Of a DNA stretch of 64,000 nt, positions 1 through 9,536 are shown piece after piece. The position numbers were made by a program, and so were the translations under genes. The notes under the pieces are model-generated. The model made no database searches. It saw only the letters and a list, made by a program, of their open reading frames with translations, and had not been told where the DNA came from. Position 1 is the first letter of the stretch; each line of letters starts with the position of its first letter. The DNA comes from Coprococcus eutactus (GTDB taxonomy: Bacteria; Bacillota; Clostridia; Lachnospirales; Lachnospiraceae): NCBI RefSeq assembly GCF_025149915.1, contig NZ_CP102278.1, positions 1,844,001-1,908,000 of the forward strand, read 5' to 3'.

Positions 1-1
1 C

Positions 2-67
2 GTTTCTATGCTAAGGCGAAGCGCGCAACGCCCTTATAGCACGCGTGAGCCGCATGCATATAGAAAC
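2..67. repeat. Imperfect inverted repeat / structured element
   Basis: The ends GTTTCTATGC and GCATATAGAAAC pair with each other apart from a two-base bulge, and enclose a GC-rich core containing GCGAAGCGCGC and GCACGCGTG. It lies downstream of the methionine aminopeptidase stop. It has no U-run typical of an intrinsic terminator, so it may be an RNA structure or a dispersed palindromic element cut off from its context by the window edge. I recognise no RNA family. Confidence 0.3.
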
Positions 68-150
68 CAGTCAAAGTAAAGGTAGTCAAATGTGATTGGC
101 TGCTTTATTTTATGGATATTTATCCCCATTGGGGCTATCGTTCATACTCT

Positions 151-1023
151 TTAGTGTGCCAGTATCTCTACTCCGTGATCAGTCATAACCAGTGTATACT
201 CCCACTGTGCAGATGGTGATCCATCCTCTGTATATATGGTCCATCCGTCGTCAGCATCCTGATATACATCAGGGCCACCAAGATTGATCATAGGCTCGAT
301 AGTGAACACCATACCCGGGGCAAGCACATAATCTTTGCCAGGCTGTCCTATATGGCATACATACGGATCCTCATGTATAGCAAGACCAACTCCGTGACCT
401 CCTATCTCCCTTACAACTGAGTATCCCTGCTCCTGTGCAAATTTGTTAATGGCATATCCTATATCGCCTATAGTAACATAAGGCTTGCCGCAGACCTCCA
501 CACCTATATCAAGTGCCCTCTTTGTATCCTCGACAAGTTTCTTCCATGCCGGATCAACATCGCCCAGCATGAACATTCTGGATGAGTCTCCAAAATATCC
601 GTTGTACTCTGTTGTACAGTCTATATTGACAATATCTCCATCCTGAAGAATGATATCGTCACTTGGAATACCGTGACACACCACATCATTTACAGATATA
701 CATACACTCTTTGGATATCCTTCATATCCAAGACATGCAGGAATCGCATTTATAGACTTGGTATAGTTGTAGATGAGATCATCAAGCTCTCTTGTCGACA
801 CACCGATCTTTACAAATGGAGTAATATAGTCGAGCACATCTGTATTGATCTTTGATGCAATTCTTATCCCCTCTATCTGCTCTGAGTTCTTGATCATCTT
901 GTGGGTTGGAATCTTGAAGCCTCTGTTCTTCATGTCCTCAAGCTTCTCATCCAGTGCCAGATGACACGCCTTATATTTCTTTCCACTGCCACACCAGCAC
1001 ATGTCATTTCTTCCAAGTTTCAT
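151..1023 (-). CDS. map: Methionine aminopeptidase with N-terminal SEC-C motif
   Basis: Type I methionyl aminopeptidase, 290 residues, which removes the initiator Met from nascent proteins in the cytosol. Residues 5-25 form a SEC-C zinc motif (CWCGSGKKYKACH). The pita-bread catalytic domain follows from about residue 40, with metal ligands visible in the segments NIDCTTEYNGYFGDSSRM (two Asp), GGHGVG (His) and TIEP (Glu), plus a late Glu in the segment QWEYTLVM. The SEC-C extension is common in Clostridia and may aid ribosome or protein contact (inference). The ATG is preceded by a purine-rich AGGAAAGAGG. It is the first complete gene of the window and appears to be transcribed alone. Confidence 0.95.
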   Translation of the reverse strand: MKLGRNDMCWCGSGKKYKACHLALDEKLEDMKNRGFKIPTHKMIKNSEQIEGIRIASKINTDVLDYITPFVKIGVSTRELDDLIYNYTKSINAIPACLGYEGYPKSVCISVNDVVCHGIPSDDIILQDGDIVNIDCTTEYNGYFGDSSRMFMLGDVDPAWKKLVEDTKRALDIGVEVCGKPYVTIGDIGYAINKFAQEQGYSVVREIGGHGVGLAIHEDPYVCHIGQPGKDYVLAPGMVFTIEPMINLGGPDVYQDADDGWTIYTEDGSPSAQWEYTLVMTDHGVEILAH

Positions 1024-1123
1024 AACTAACCTCTTTCCTATTATCTACATTTTATGTTTCATATCCACAAGTAAATATAATACATTTTGGAGAGAACTTC
1101 TACATTTTATGTGATAAATATTG

Positions 1124-3259
1124 TCATTTGCCAAGATACTCAGCAACATAGCTATAATATCCTGTCTCCGTTATATTGTCCGCTGCGGTAAATTTATCTG
1201 CAACATAGAGCTGCATAGCATCAAACGTCTCATCCGAGACATCCCCCACAATCGTACCAAGTGCGGCATTGTACTCATATGTATCAGTCACATAACTGCG
1301 GTCAGGGAACAGAACAAGCCCCGCGCTGTCCGACAAAATATCCCTGCCGATTATGAGTCTTGAATCATATTCTGCCCCCATAAGATTAAGCAGCGTTGGA
1401 AGAATATCTATACTGCTGCAGACCTTGTTTACCATCACAGGCTTTTCCATGGCCCCCGACCATATGACAAGCCTGCTTCTGTATGCATCCAGACTGTAGC
1501 CAAATTCCTGTCCAGCCAGTTCGTCTACAACTTCCATATTGTCGTATGGAACATGATCTCCCGCCAGCACTATGACCGTTTTGTCCAAAAGATTTTTCTT
1601 TTCAAGACGTTCCACTATCCCCTCAAGCATCTTCTCCATCTCATACTGTGACGCCAGATATGCCTTTGTCGTATCCGAATAGTTCAGGTCAGACACAACG
1701 TCTTTATTCTTCTCTGACATGGCATTAGCCGCACCGTACCCATAAGGCACATGTCCGCTCACCGTCAGATAATACAGATGGAATGGCTGATCGTTTGTAT
1801 ATTTGTCAAATGTCTCCTCCATCATTACTAGATCAGACTGAGGCCAGATGTCCTGTCCATATTCATCAGTCTGATATTCAAGCCCATTGCCACTGGCTAT
1901 CCACTCATAGCCAAGCGCGGGATGTGTTATATTCCTGTCATAATATGTATAGTCATTGTCATGGAATCCATAACAGCTATACCCCATGCGCTTCAAAGTG
2001 TTTGCCAGAGAAAAGTACATGCCATTTTCGTTGTCGGCGGCCCTGCACATGCTGAGATATGCTCCGTTCTTTGTCGGACTTCCCATCAGATTTGCATACT
2101 CCCCGCCGAGGGTCGAGCCGTACCACAAAGGCTGATAGTAACTATCAAACACAAACCCTTCATCAGCAAGCTTTGATAATGTAGGGAACAGCCCGGATTC
2201 AAGTGCATATCCCGTGAATCCCTCAGCGGTTATCCATATGACATTATATCCCTCAAACATGCCCGTATACTCATTCTTCTTTGTCGGCGTTACATTTTCA
2301 AAATACTCACTCAGAGAGGCAACTGCATCGCTGCCAGAAAGCTCATTTATAGCTTCAAAATCGAGATCAAGCATATTTGGAGATGTGTCAACCGGAACCT
2401 CGGTTGTCGCCTCCGTGGTCGATACACTCTTATCTCCGGATGTATCTGTATCTTCATCAACATTTTTATATGTATTTGGCTCTTTTGTATCTGAAGCATC
2501 TGGGATATTTTCTGATGTTTTTCCTCCTTCAAGAGGATCGACCACACTGTCCATTCCTGCGGAAGCAAAACTTATCTGGCCTTTATCCGATCCGCTTGTC
2601 ACTGATGCCCTTACATCTACTACAAAGCTCTCCATTACACCGAGCTTCTCCACCGCCAGATCAACAGATGTATACTGGCTGTATATCTTGTATGGACTAT
2701 ATACATCTGAATCAACAGCCCACATAACCATGATCGTTGCAATATACACCACCGCAACAATACCTGTTCCTATTAGATTAGTCCACCATCTGCGCCTGTC
2801 AAATGCCATTATCGTCCATATCAGAATTATCGCTATAATAACAGGGATAACCATTAGGATTATATCGGATATCTGCGCTTTCATATTAGATATGACCGTA
2901 TCCGCATTATCTGCCGCCTGATTGCCAAACCGTATCGTACCCATGACCGACAGATAATTGTTGAACACCGAGTGGTATATATACTGTGCAACAAATAAGA
3001 TTCCAATAAAAAGTGTGAGCACAGTGGCTATTATCTTGTCAACTATGACCGGAAATACATTTGTGATAATTCCGCATACACCCCCGCCGACAAGGGCAAA
3101 TATGATTATCTGCACAATATTTCCATCGCCGATACCAAAATTCAATTCATGGAACAAAAGCTCATAATACAACAATATGGCTGTAAATAAAATCCAGCCA
3201 GACCATTTCCCGAGATAATACCTCAGATCACCAAGCGCCGCCTTGCAATGATTTATCAT
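1124..3259 (-). CDS. LTA-synthase-like membrane sulfatase
   Basis: Polytopic membrane protein of the LtaS/alkaline phosphatase superfamily, likely a glycerophosphotransferase or phosphoethanolamine-type transferase acting on the outer membrane face. About five N-terminal TM helices occupy roughly residues 20-185. A Ser/Thr/Asp-rich linker follows (about 225-310), then the extracellular sulfatase domain from about 340. Visible motifs are the metal/nucleophile region around AEGFTGYALES and YGSTLGGE (the Thr aligns with the LtaS nucleophile) and LAGDHVPY near the C-terminus. I chose the ATG at 3259 because it has a GGAG box six bases upstream; the reading frame extends to a TTG at 3280 with no good box. 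It follows the pyr operon after a gap of about 165 bp. The substrate is not deducible. Confidence 0.85.
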   Translation of the reverse strand: MINHCKAALGDLRYYLGKWSGWILFTAILLYYELLFHELNFGIGDGNIVQIIIFALVGGGVCGIITNVFPVIVDKIIATVLTLFIGILFVAQYIYHSVFNNYLSVMGTIRFGNQAADNADTVISNMKAQISDIILMVIPVIIAIILIWTIMAFDRRRWWTNLIGTGIVAVVYIATIMVMWAVDSDVYSPYKIYSQYTSVDLAVEKLGVMESFVVDVRASVTSGSDKGQISFASAGMDSVVDPLEGGKTSENIPDASDTKEPNTYKNVDEDTDTSGDKSVSTTEATTEVPVDTSPNMLDLDFEAINELSGSDAVASLSEYFENVTPTKKNEYTGMFEGYNVIWITAEGFTGYALESGLFPTLSKLADEGFVFDSYYQPLWYGSTLGGEYANLMGSPTKNGAYLSMCRAADNENGMYFSLANTLKRMGYSCYGFHDNDYTYYDRNITHPALGYEWIASGNGLEYQTDEYGQDIWPQSDLVMMEETFDKYTNDQPFHLYYLTVSGHVPYGYGAANAMSEKNKDVVSDLNYSDTTKAYLASQYEMEKMLEGIVERLEKKNLLDKTVIVLAGDHVPYDNMEVVDELAGQEFGYSLDAYRSRLVIWSGAMEKPVMVNKVCSSIDILPTLLNLMGAEYDSRLIIGRDILSDSAGLVLFPDRSYVTDTYEYNAALGTIVGDVSDETFDAMQLYVADKFTAADNITETGYYSYVAEYLGK

Positions 3260-3424
3260 ATACTTCTCCATAATCCGCAAAATCCGTAAAAGATCCTTAA
3301 AGTAAACCGTATTGTATGTTATCTAAACAAAAATAAAGATGCAGCCCAATTATGACCACACCTTTATTTTATATATTATCCCAAGATATTTTACAATATT
3401 TTAAGGATTAATATGCCGAATTTT

Positions 3425-4099
3425 TTATTTTACGCCATACTGATCGTAATATGCATCTATGGCAGCCTTCAATGTGTCATCTATGATGACTCTGCCCTTG
3501 TACTCCTTATTATACAGATGCTCAACAACCTCTGCCATGGTTACAATGGCGGTTGTCTTGATTCCATAATTCTCCTCGATCTCAGTGAGAGCACTCTTCT
3601 CTCCCTGACCTCTCTCCATTCTGTCTACAGAAACAACAAGTCCCATAACATCCACATCGCCCTGTGCCTTGATGATAGGAAGTGTCTCCTGAATGGATGT
3701 TCCGGCCGTTGTGACATCCTCTATGATAACAACCTTATCTCCATCCTGTATAGGACTTCCAAGAAGGATTCCCTTATCTCCGTGATCCTTTATCTCTTTT
3801 CTGTTTGAACAATACTTGATGTCCTCGTCATACATCTCCGCGATGGACATAGTAGTTGCAACTGTAAGAGGGATTCCCTTGTATGCAGGTCCAAATAATA
3901 CATCAAAATCAAGTCCGAACTCAGCGTTGATAGCCTCTGCATAGTACTCACCAAGTCTCTTGAGCTGTGCTCCTGTTCTGTAGAAACCTGTATTTACAAA
4001 AAATGGTGTCTTTCTGCCACTCTTGGTAACGAAATCTCCAAACTTGAGCACGTTACAATCGATCATAAACTCAATAAATTCCTTCTTATACTGTTCCAT
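3425..4099 (-). CDS. pyrE: Orotate phosphoribosyltransferase
   Basis: Converts orotate and PRPP to orotidine 5'-phosphate in de novo UMP synthesis. The 224 residues show the PRPP-binding signature VVIIEDVTTAGTSI at about 122-135 and the substrate loop region FFVNTGFYRTG. Last gene of the pyrF-pyrK-pyrD-pyrE run, 18 bp after pyrD. A GGAGG box lies upstream of the ATG. Confidence 0.96.
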   Translation of the reverse strand: MEQYKKEFIEFMIDCNVLKFGDFVTKSGRKTPFFVNTGFYRTGAQLKRLGEYYAEAINAEFGLDFDVLFGPAYKGIPLTVATTMSIAEMYDEDIKYCSNRKEIKDHGDKGILLGSPIQDGDKVVIIEDVTTAGTSIQETLPIIKAQGDVDVMGLVVSVDRMERGQGEKSALTEIEENYGIKTTAIVTMAEVVEHLYNKEYKGRVIIDDTLKAAIDAYYDQYGVK

Positions 4100-4117
4100 A
4101 GTTCTCTGATCCTCCTT

Positions 4118-5032
4118 TTATTTAACACATCCAATCAACTCATGTATATCGCTGATGGAATTCTTCTTCATATACTCCTCTATGCCTTTGATTATCTCAA
4201 CTGTCGCATATGGGTTGTGGAAATTCGCTGTACCAACAGCAACCGCACTTGCTCCAACCATGATCATCTCAAGGGCATCCTCAGTTGTTGCAACACCGCC
4301 CATTCCGATGATCGGAAGCTTTATCGCATTTGCTACCTGATATACCATACGCACTGCTATCGGGTGGATCGCAGGGCCTGACACACCAGCTGTCTTATTT
4401 GCCACAGCAAATGTTCTTCTGTTCACATCTATCTTCATACCTGTCAGTGTGTTGATAAGTGATACCGCATCAGCACCGCCTGCCTCAGCCGCCCTTGCCA
4501 TCTCGGTTATATCTGTGACATTTGGGCTGAGCTTCATGATGATAGGCTGCTTTGCCGCTGCCTTAACCGCCTTTGTTATATCATAGAGAGCATCCGGCTG
4601 CTGACCAAATGCGATTCCGCCCTCTTTGACATTCGGACATGACACGTTGATCTCAAGCAGATCCACGTCACAGTCGCCAAGCTTTTCCACGCAGTCCACG
4701 TAGTCTTCCTTGGACTTTCCACACACATTGACGATTATCTTCGTATCATAATCTCTGAGGAATAGAATATCCCTCTTCTTGAACACATCTATTCCTGGGT
4801 TCTGAAGTCCTATGGCATTCATCATTCCGCCGTATGTCTCCGCTATACGAGGTGTAGGATTGCCCGGCCAAGGCACATTTGCCACACCCTTGGTGGTCAC
4901 TGCACCGAGCTGTGAAAGATCCACAAACTCACTGTACTCCATACCTGAGCCAAATGTTCCTGATGCAACTGTTATCGGGTTCTTGAGAGTAACACCTGCT
5001 ATATCCACTGACATATTGATCTTATCTGACAT
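4118..5032 (-). CDS. pyrD: Dihydroorotate dehydrogenase B, catalytic subunit
   Basis: FMN-containing class 1B enzyme that oxidises dihydroorotate to orotate, passing electrons to PyrK and on to NAD. It is a TIM barrel of 304 residues with VNVSCPN (active-site Cys region typical of class 1), LINTLTGMKID and the FMN phosphate site IIGMGGVATTEDALEMIMVGASAVAVGT. The frame is open upstream to 5077, but the ATG at 5032 overlaps the pyrK stop by one base (TAATG), which is the likely translationally coupled start and gives the family N-terminus MSDKINMSVDIAGV. Confidence 0.96.
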   Translation of the reverse strand: MSDKINMSVDIAGVTLKNPITVASGTFGSGMEYSEFVDLSQLGAVTTKGVANVPWPGNPTPRIAETYGGMMNAIGLQNPGIDVFKKRDILFLRDYDTKIIVNVCGKSKEDYVDCVEKLGDCDVDLLEINVSCPNVKEGGIAFGQQPDALYDITKAVKAAAKQPIIMKLSPNVTDITEMARAAEAGGADAVSLINTLTGMKIDVNRRTFAVANKTAGVSGPAIHPIAVRMVYQVANAIKLPIIGMGGVATTEDALEMIMVGASAVAVGTANFHNPYATVEIIKGIEEYMKKNSISDIHELIGCVK

Positions 5033-5796
5033 TACAGCTCCACCTCCTCTGCATAGAATACAGGACCGTCCTTGCATATCCTTCTGTTATGCACCTGTGA
5101 GTGCTCGTCTATATCCTTAGTCTTGCATACACAGGCAAGACATGCGCCCACACCGCACGCCATCTTCTCCTCCATGGATATCTGACACTCAATGCCCTTC
5201 TCCATGGCGTAAGCCTTGATTCCACGAAGCATAGGAGTCGGACCACACGCATATATGACAGCACCGTCCACGCCGTATTCCTTTATGGCATCTATTACAT
5301 TGCCCTTCACACCGTGCTGTCCATCCTCGGATGACATGTACACGTGTGCGTACGGCTCAAACTCTTCGTTAAGAAAGATTTCGTCCCTGTATCCGAGTAC
5401 AACCGACTTCTCGCAATCAAGCTCCTTTGCAAGCTGAAGCATAGGTGGGATTCCTATACCACCACCTATCAGGATCGCCTTCTTGTCTGACTTCATGAAA
5501 CCATTTCCAAGAGGTCCCAATATATCCACGGTATCGCCTGCCACAAGCTGTGAGAACTCCTTTGTTCCAAATCCAACCACTCTGTACACAAGACGGAGTG
5601 TTCCCACCTCTCTGTCTATTCCGCAGAGGCTGATAGGTCTCGGGAGCATCTTACTGCCATCATGAGTGTACACAGACACAAACTGTCCCGCTATAGCCTG
5701 TGCAGCTATATCAGGCGCTTCTAGTACCAGGCTGTATACGTCAGTGGCAAGTGTCTCCTGGCTGACCACCTTTGCTGTCATCTTAAGTTTGCCCAT
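5032..5796 (-). CDS. pyrK: Dihydroorotate dehydrogenase B, electron-transfer subunit
   Basis: FAD and 2Fe-2S flavoprotein that links PyrD to NAD. The 254 residues have an FAD-binding barrel (RPISLCGIDRE), a NAD domain (ILIGGGIGIPPML) and a C-terminal iron-sulfur cluster with four cysteines in CGVGACLACVC and RRIC. It overlaps pyrD by one base and lies 72 bp after pyrF. The pair PyrK plus PyrD marks the class 1B, NAD-dependent route. Confidence 0.96.
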   Translation of the reverse strand: MGKLKMTAKVVSQETLATDVYSLVLEAPDIAAQAIAGQFVSVYTHDGSKMLPRPISLCGIDREVGTLRLVYRVVGFGTKEFSQLVAGDTVDILGPLGNGFMKSDKKAILIGGGIGIPPMLQLAKELDCEKSVVLGYRDEIFLNEEFEPYAHVYMSSEDGQHGVKGNVIDAIKEYGVDGAVIYACGPTPMLRGIKAYAMEKGIECQISMEEKMACGVGACLACVCKTKDIDEHSQVHNRRICKDGPVFYAEEVEL

Positions 5797-5868
5797 AGTC
5801 TTCCTCCATCATCTCTTTATTATCAGTGTACGGCGGACTACATTGATCCGCCAAACACATTCTGCTTT

Positions 5869-6795
5869 TTACGCGTCAAGTGCGCCGTTGATATCCTCTA
5901 TCATGTCAACTACTGCCTGTCTTGAAGCATCAGCGTAGTTCTCTGCACCAAACTGTGCATACTTGTCCTGCTTATAAGCTGCAATGATTCCTCTTGATGA
6001 ATTGACGATCGCACCAAGTCTGTCTTCATTGAAGTAGTGTACAAGGTCTGCAGCCTTACCGCCCTGTGCTCCATAACCAGGTACAAGGATAAATGACTTT
6101 GGCATAACCTTTCTGAGCACCTTGCCCATCTCAGGGTATGTTGCACCGACAACAGCTCCAACTGCTGAGTAACCGGACTCGCCTATGACATCACTGCCCC
6201 ACTTGTCAACCATCTCTCCGACTATCTCATAGAGTGGACGTCCATCAACAAGTCTGTCCTGGAACTCACCTGATGATGGATTGGATGTCTTGACGAGAAC
6301 AAATATACCCTTGTTCTCCTCCTTGCACACATCCACAAATGGCTTGATTCCGTCTGTTCCAAGATATGGATTTACTGTGATGAAATCCTCATCAAATCCG
6401 GCGTATGTCTTGCTTCCAACCTGTACCTTGCCGATATGTCCAACCGCATATGCTGTTGATGTTGAACCTATATCGCCTCTCTTTATATCTCCGATAACGA
6501 CAAGTCCCTTCTCCTTGCAGTAATCAACTGTCTTCTTGAAAGCCTTGAGTCCTTCGATTCCGAACTGCTCGTACATAGCTATCTGTGGCTTAACCGCAGG
6601 AATGAGGTCATATGTTGCATCAACTATTCCCTTGTTGAACTGCCATATAGCCTCAGCAGCACCCTCGAGTGTCTCTCCATACTCTGCAAATGCAGCCTTC
6701 TGGATATGCTCTGGAACATAATTCAGCATTGGATCAAGTCCAACTACTATAGGTGCATTTGTCTTCTGAATGTTTTTCACTAACTTGTCTATCAT
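5869..6795 (-). CDS. pyrF: Orotidine 5'-phosphate decarboxylase (type 2)
   Basis: Decarboxylates OMP to UMP. At 308 residues it is the longer type-2 form, with the catalytic signature VIGDIKRGDIGSTS (Asp-Lys-x-x-Asp) at about 97-110 and the phosphate-site segment LVPGYGAQGG. A strong AAGGAG box precedes the ATG. It starts the pyrimidine part of the operon, 29 bp after the pheA-like gene. No PyrR-type attenuator or uracil riboswitch is visible between them. Confidence 0.95.
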   Translation of the reverse strand: MIDKLVKNIQKTNAPIVVGLDPMLNYVPEHIQKAAFAEYGETLEGAAEAIWQFNKGIVDATYDLIPAVKPQIAMYEQFGIEGLKAFKKTVDYCKEKGLVVIGDIKRGDIGSTSTAYAVGHIGKVQVGSKTYAGFDEDFITVNPYLGTDGIKPFVDVCKEENKGIFVLVKTSNPSSGEFQDRLVDGRPLYEIVGEMVDKWGSDVIGESGYSAVGAVVGATYPEMGKVLRKVMPKSFILVPGYGAQGGKAADLVHYFNEDRLGAIVNSSRGIIAAYKQDKYAQFGAENYADASRQAVVDMIEDINGALDA

Positions 6796-6824
6796 GATAT
6801 TTTCTCCTTAAAATGTATTTTTTA

Positions 6825-7688
6825 TTAAAACTGTTCCTCATCACAGGCATAACTGCCAAGTATCGTAAATTCTTCTGTCTCGTTCATAAGCTGGAATACT
6901 AAAGCCTGTATGTCTTTTCTAAGGAAATTGGCAGACAGCTCCACATAGAATCTGTAATTCCAATGCTCCTGCCTGTTCGGCGCCGAATGTATCTCTGTGA
7001 GGTTCACACCATAATCAGATATCATGGACAGTACACTACTGAGACTTCCGCTTTTATTCTTGCACACGAACATGACCTTCAGCCTGTTGTGGTTCTCCTC
7101 CACAATGAGGTGGTCGGCAAATGTGACGACCTTCTTGTTGTGTCCATTCTCCTTCACCACATTACATCTGTATATGTATAACTTGTTGTTTGTCAGAACC
7201 TCGTGAAGCGCATCTGACACACCATAACTGATGTCCTCCAGGATCCCCATTCCGGCATCAACACGTCCTGACTTTATAAGCTCGTACACTTCGTCATATG
7301 AATCGACCGCAACTACCTTATCCCTTGAACATCCCTGGCATATATACAGCTCCGGCTTTATCATTGCCACGGCATCTATATCCGGCTCATTCACATCATA
7401 ATTGACGTTCAGGCAGTTCCTAAGCTCCAAAGTTCTTCCATACTGATACTTTCTGCTTATCTCCATGATTCTCTTGATAAGCGCAGTATATTCCATCTTG
7501 ATATTATCATCCACATCCCCTGTCAGATTGGATATGATGATCTCCTCACGGTCAGGCTTGTATATGTCGTCCTCAGTCTCTGCCTTGACCTGGGCCACCT
7601 GATCAGCCAGCTCCATCCTCTCACGGAACAGCTTCTTGATCTCCTTGTCAACCCTGTCTATGTTTTTCCTGACATCTGCTAAAGTCAT
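6825..7688 (-). CDS. Chorismate mutase (AroQ) with shortened prephenate dehydratase-like region and ACT domain
   Basis: Residues 1-90 are an AroQ chorismate mutase; Arg7, Arg24, Lys35, Arg47, Glu48 and a late Gln align with the E. coli active site. Residues about 200-275 are an ACT domain (NKSGSLSSVL; HSAPNRQEHWNYRFYVEL in place of the ESRP motif), a usual Phe sensor. The segment between is only about 100 residues, roughly half a normal prephenate dehydratase domain, and the catalytic Thr-x-Arg motif is absent (HNKKVVTF at that point). The 287-residue product is therefore probably a feedback-regulated chorismate mutase rather than a working P-protein (inference). GGAGG precedes the ATG. It lies directly upstream of pyrF and may be cotranscribed. 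Confidence 0.8.
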   Translation of the reverse strand: MTLADVRKNIDRVDKEIKKLFRERMELADQVAQVKAETEDDIYKPDREEIIISNLTGDVDDNIKMEYTALIKRIMEISRKYQYGRTLELRNCLNVNYDVNEPDIDAVAMIKPELYICQGCSRDKVVAVDSYDEVYELIKSGRVDAGMGILEDISYGVSDALHEVLTNNKLYIYRCNVVKENGHNKKVVTFADHLIVEENHNRLKVMFVCKNKSGSLSSVLSMISDYGVNLTEIHSAPNRQEHWNYRFYVELSANFLRKDIQALVFQLMNETEEFTILGSYACDEEQF

Positions 7689-7793
7689 TATTTGTCCTCC
7701 AGTCGGGCATCTGGCATCTCCTGATGCTCATAGTCTTTATTAATATACCATCTGCAACAATCTAATTCAAGCTTACCCATGACTAAATCCCCA

Positions 7794-8345
7794 TTAAAAC
7801 GGCCACAAAAGCAGAAACATCGCCGCAGCCACCAATACTATACCTATCAGGAATCCTGTAACTACTCTTCCCCTTGTACTTTTCATACCTGATATGATGA
7901 GCAAAGCTATCACCGCTCCACACATATCTATAAGCACATCTGATCCCTTGCCTGCCCTGTCGGCAACAAACAACTGATGTATCTCGTCTGAACACGCATA
8001 GGCAAATGTTATAGCCGTAGACCACACATATGTCCATCCTGCAGATATCTTTCCACAGTTTTTCTTAACCGCAAGGACTAGCAACGCCATAAGAATTCCA
8101 TACTCTGTCATATGGGCACCTTTTCTGACCATCACCTCGACCACACCTGTCATACGGTCGACTGCCGGTGCTGTATCGTGTCTCGCTCTCTGAAATATAT
8201 CCACTATCAGATCAGTTATCGGATTGCTGACAGCAGATGAACCCTCTCCTGTTTTGGCTGACATATAGAATATAAATGTCATCCACAGAATGACCGGTAT
8301 TATATATATGTATTTTTTTTCTTTCTTCTTAGAGCTTCTTGCCAT
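7794..8345 (-). CDS. VanZ-like family membrane protein
   Basis: 183 residues with a basic cytosolic N-terminus (MARSSKKKEKK) and about four TM helices. Conserved VanZ features are FYMSAKTGEGS after TM1, the motif KGAHMTEYGIL, and SDEIHQLFVADRAGKGSDVLIDMCGA. The family is named after the teicoplanin-resistance accessory VanZ, but most members have no proven role and no van genes are nearby. An AGGAGG box precedes the ATG. Confidence 0.85.
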   Translation of the reverse strand: MARSSKKKEKKYIYIIPVILWMTFIFYMSAKTGEGSSAVSNPITDLIVDIFQRARHDTAPAVDRMTGVVEVMVRKGAHMTEYGILMALLVLAVKKNCGKISAGWTYVWSTAITFAYACSDEIHQLFVADRAGKGSDVLIDMCGAVIALLIISGMKSTRGRVVTGFLIGIVLVAAAMFLLLWPF

Positions 8346-8495
8346 AATTCTCGCACCTCCTGCATGAGTATAGCATAAAAAAGATTATTTTACATAAATT
8401 ACTTTTTTTAGCTTGAAATATCACTTTTTTACCTGTAATGTAAAAATGAGGTAATTGGAAGGGGCTAAACACATGAAAAAGAGAGGTAAATTATC

Positions 8496-9458
8496 ATGGC
8501 AAGACAAAGGAAAAAGGGAAATCCAATTGTAACTGCAGTCATATTCGGAATCTTTGGAATAGTTCTGTTATTTCTGGGTATACGTACTTTTATCGGTTTA
8601 CACGGCACACTGCTCAATGTAACAACCTGTGATCCGTCAGAGATCAAACCGGGTATATATGTAGAGGGAACCATATCATATGGTTACGGTGCATATATCG
8701 AAAAAACTACTACATATAACCACATTGTCACCAAGACAGACGGCTACTATTATCTTGTAGATATATGTGACAAGAATGCAGACGGATCAGACAATGACAC
8801 TGCAAGATGGATCGGAATATCCATATCCAAGAGCGATAACGATAAGTTCGATGCAATCTCCACACAGGATGACGCACCACCTATCGAGATAACCGGAGTT
8901 ATCCGCAAGAACAGCAGCAAGGTTCAAGGCTTCCTCGATGATTATATAACAAGCTACGTTGACATGTACGCAAGCTACTATGACTATACAGCAACCAGCG
9001 AGGATTATGCCAACGCCAAGGCCGAGGCCTTCCCTTATTATATAGAGATGGTCGATTCATCAGACTACATATTCAACCTTGTGCTCGGGCTTATATTCGT
9101 CCTCGTCGCAGTGTTCATGGTATTCAAGGCAACAAGAAGCAAGAACCATATCAGCGCTCCTGCCCAGCCGGCCGGAACAGCATACTACGATGGCAGTGGT
9201 GATTTCAATGGTATCAACGCAACAGGTTATGTGTATCAGCCAGGCAATACATCCGGCATGTATACTCCTGGCATGAGCAATATGGATAACACCAGTTACC
9301 TGCAGCATCAGACCACAACACCACAAACCCCTTACAATGATCCTTTCTATTCACAGCAGCCAACTGCAGATGAGCTGCAGGCCACTGATTCAACAACATA
9401 TGGAGCTACAGACACAGCAACCCTATCATCCTCGTTCACTCTCAAAAGCGACGACTAG
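8496..9458 (+). CDS. Unknown two-TM membrane protein with Pro/Gln/Thr-rich tail
   Basis: 320 residues, not recognised. One TM helix lies at about 12-32, followed by a predicted extracytoplasmic domain (about 35-190, with GTISYGYGAYIEKTT and WIGISIS), and a second TM helix at about 195-215. The C-terminal tail of about 100 residues is rich in Gly, Tyr, Pro, Gln and Thr and resembles in composition the repeat tails of the PrsW and DUF4173 proteins in this window. AGAGAGG precedes the ATG. An overlapping ATG at 8473 is in another frame. It is divergent from the VanZ-like gene and ends at a clear terminator. Confidence 0.75.
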   Translation: MARQRKKGNPIVTAVIFGIFGIVLLFLGIRTFIGLHGTLLNVTTCDPSEIKPGIYVEGTISYGYGAYIEKTTTYNHIVTKTDGYYYLVDICDKNADGSDNDTARWIGISISKSDNDKFDAISTQDDAPPIEITGVIRKNSSKVQGFLDDYITSYVDMYASYYDYTATSEDYANAKAEAFPYYIEMVDSSDYIFNLVLGLIFVLVAVFMVFKATRSKNHISAPAQPAGTAYYDGSGDFNGINATGYVYQPGNTSGMYTPGMSNMDNTSYLQHQTTTPQTPYNDPFYSQQPTADELQATDSTTYGATDTATLSSSFTLKSDD

Positions 9459-9479
9459 GACGATGATATAGACAATACA

Positions 9480-9536
9480 AAAAGAAGGCATATACAGATC
9501 ATAATCAATCTGATCCGCATATGTCTTCTTTTATAC
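9480..9536 (+). terminator. Intrinsic terminator after the two-TM protein
   Basis: The arms AAAGAAGGCATAT and ATATGTCTTCTTT enclose an inner CAGA/TCTG stem and are followed by T-rich sequence. It lies 22 bp after the stop and may also serve the converging rubrerythrin gene. Confidence 0.7.

Noticed and set aside
2214..2921. 235-residue plus-strand open frame inside the LTA-synthase-like gene
   Set aside because: Antisense shadow; composition (Ser/Thr/Val-rich) and lack of a ribosome site argue against it.
6796..6824. PyrR attenuator or uracil-responsive leader before pyrF
   Set aside because: The gap is only 29 bp and holds just the ribosome site.
8473..8495. ATG at 8473 as the start of the two-TM protein
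   Set aside because: It is in a different reading frame; the ATG at 8496 has a proper AGAGAGG box and the right frame.
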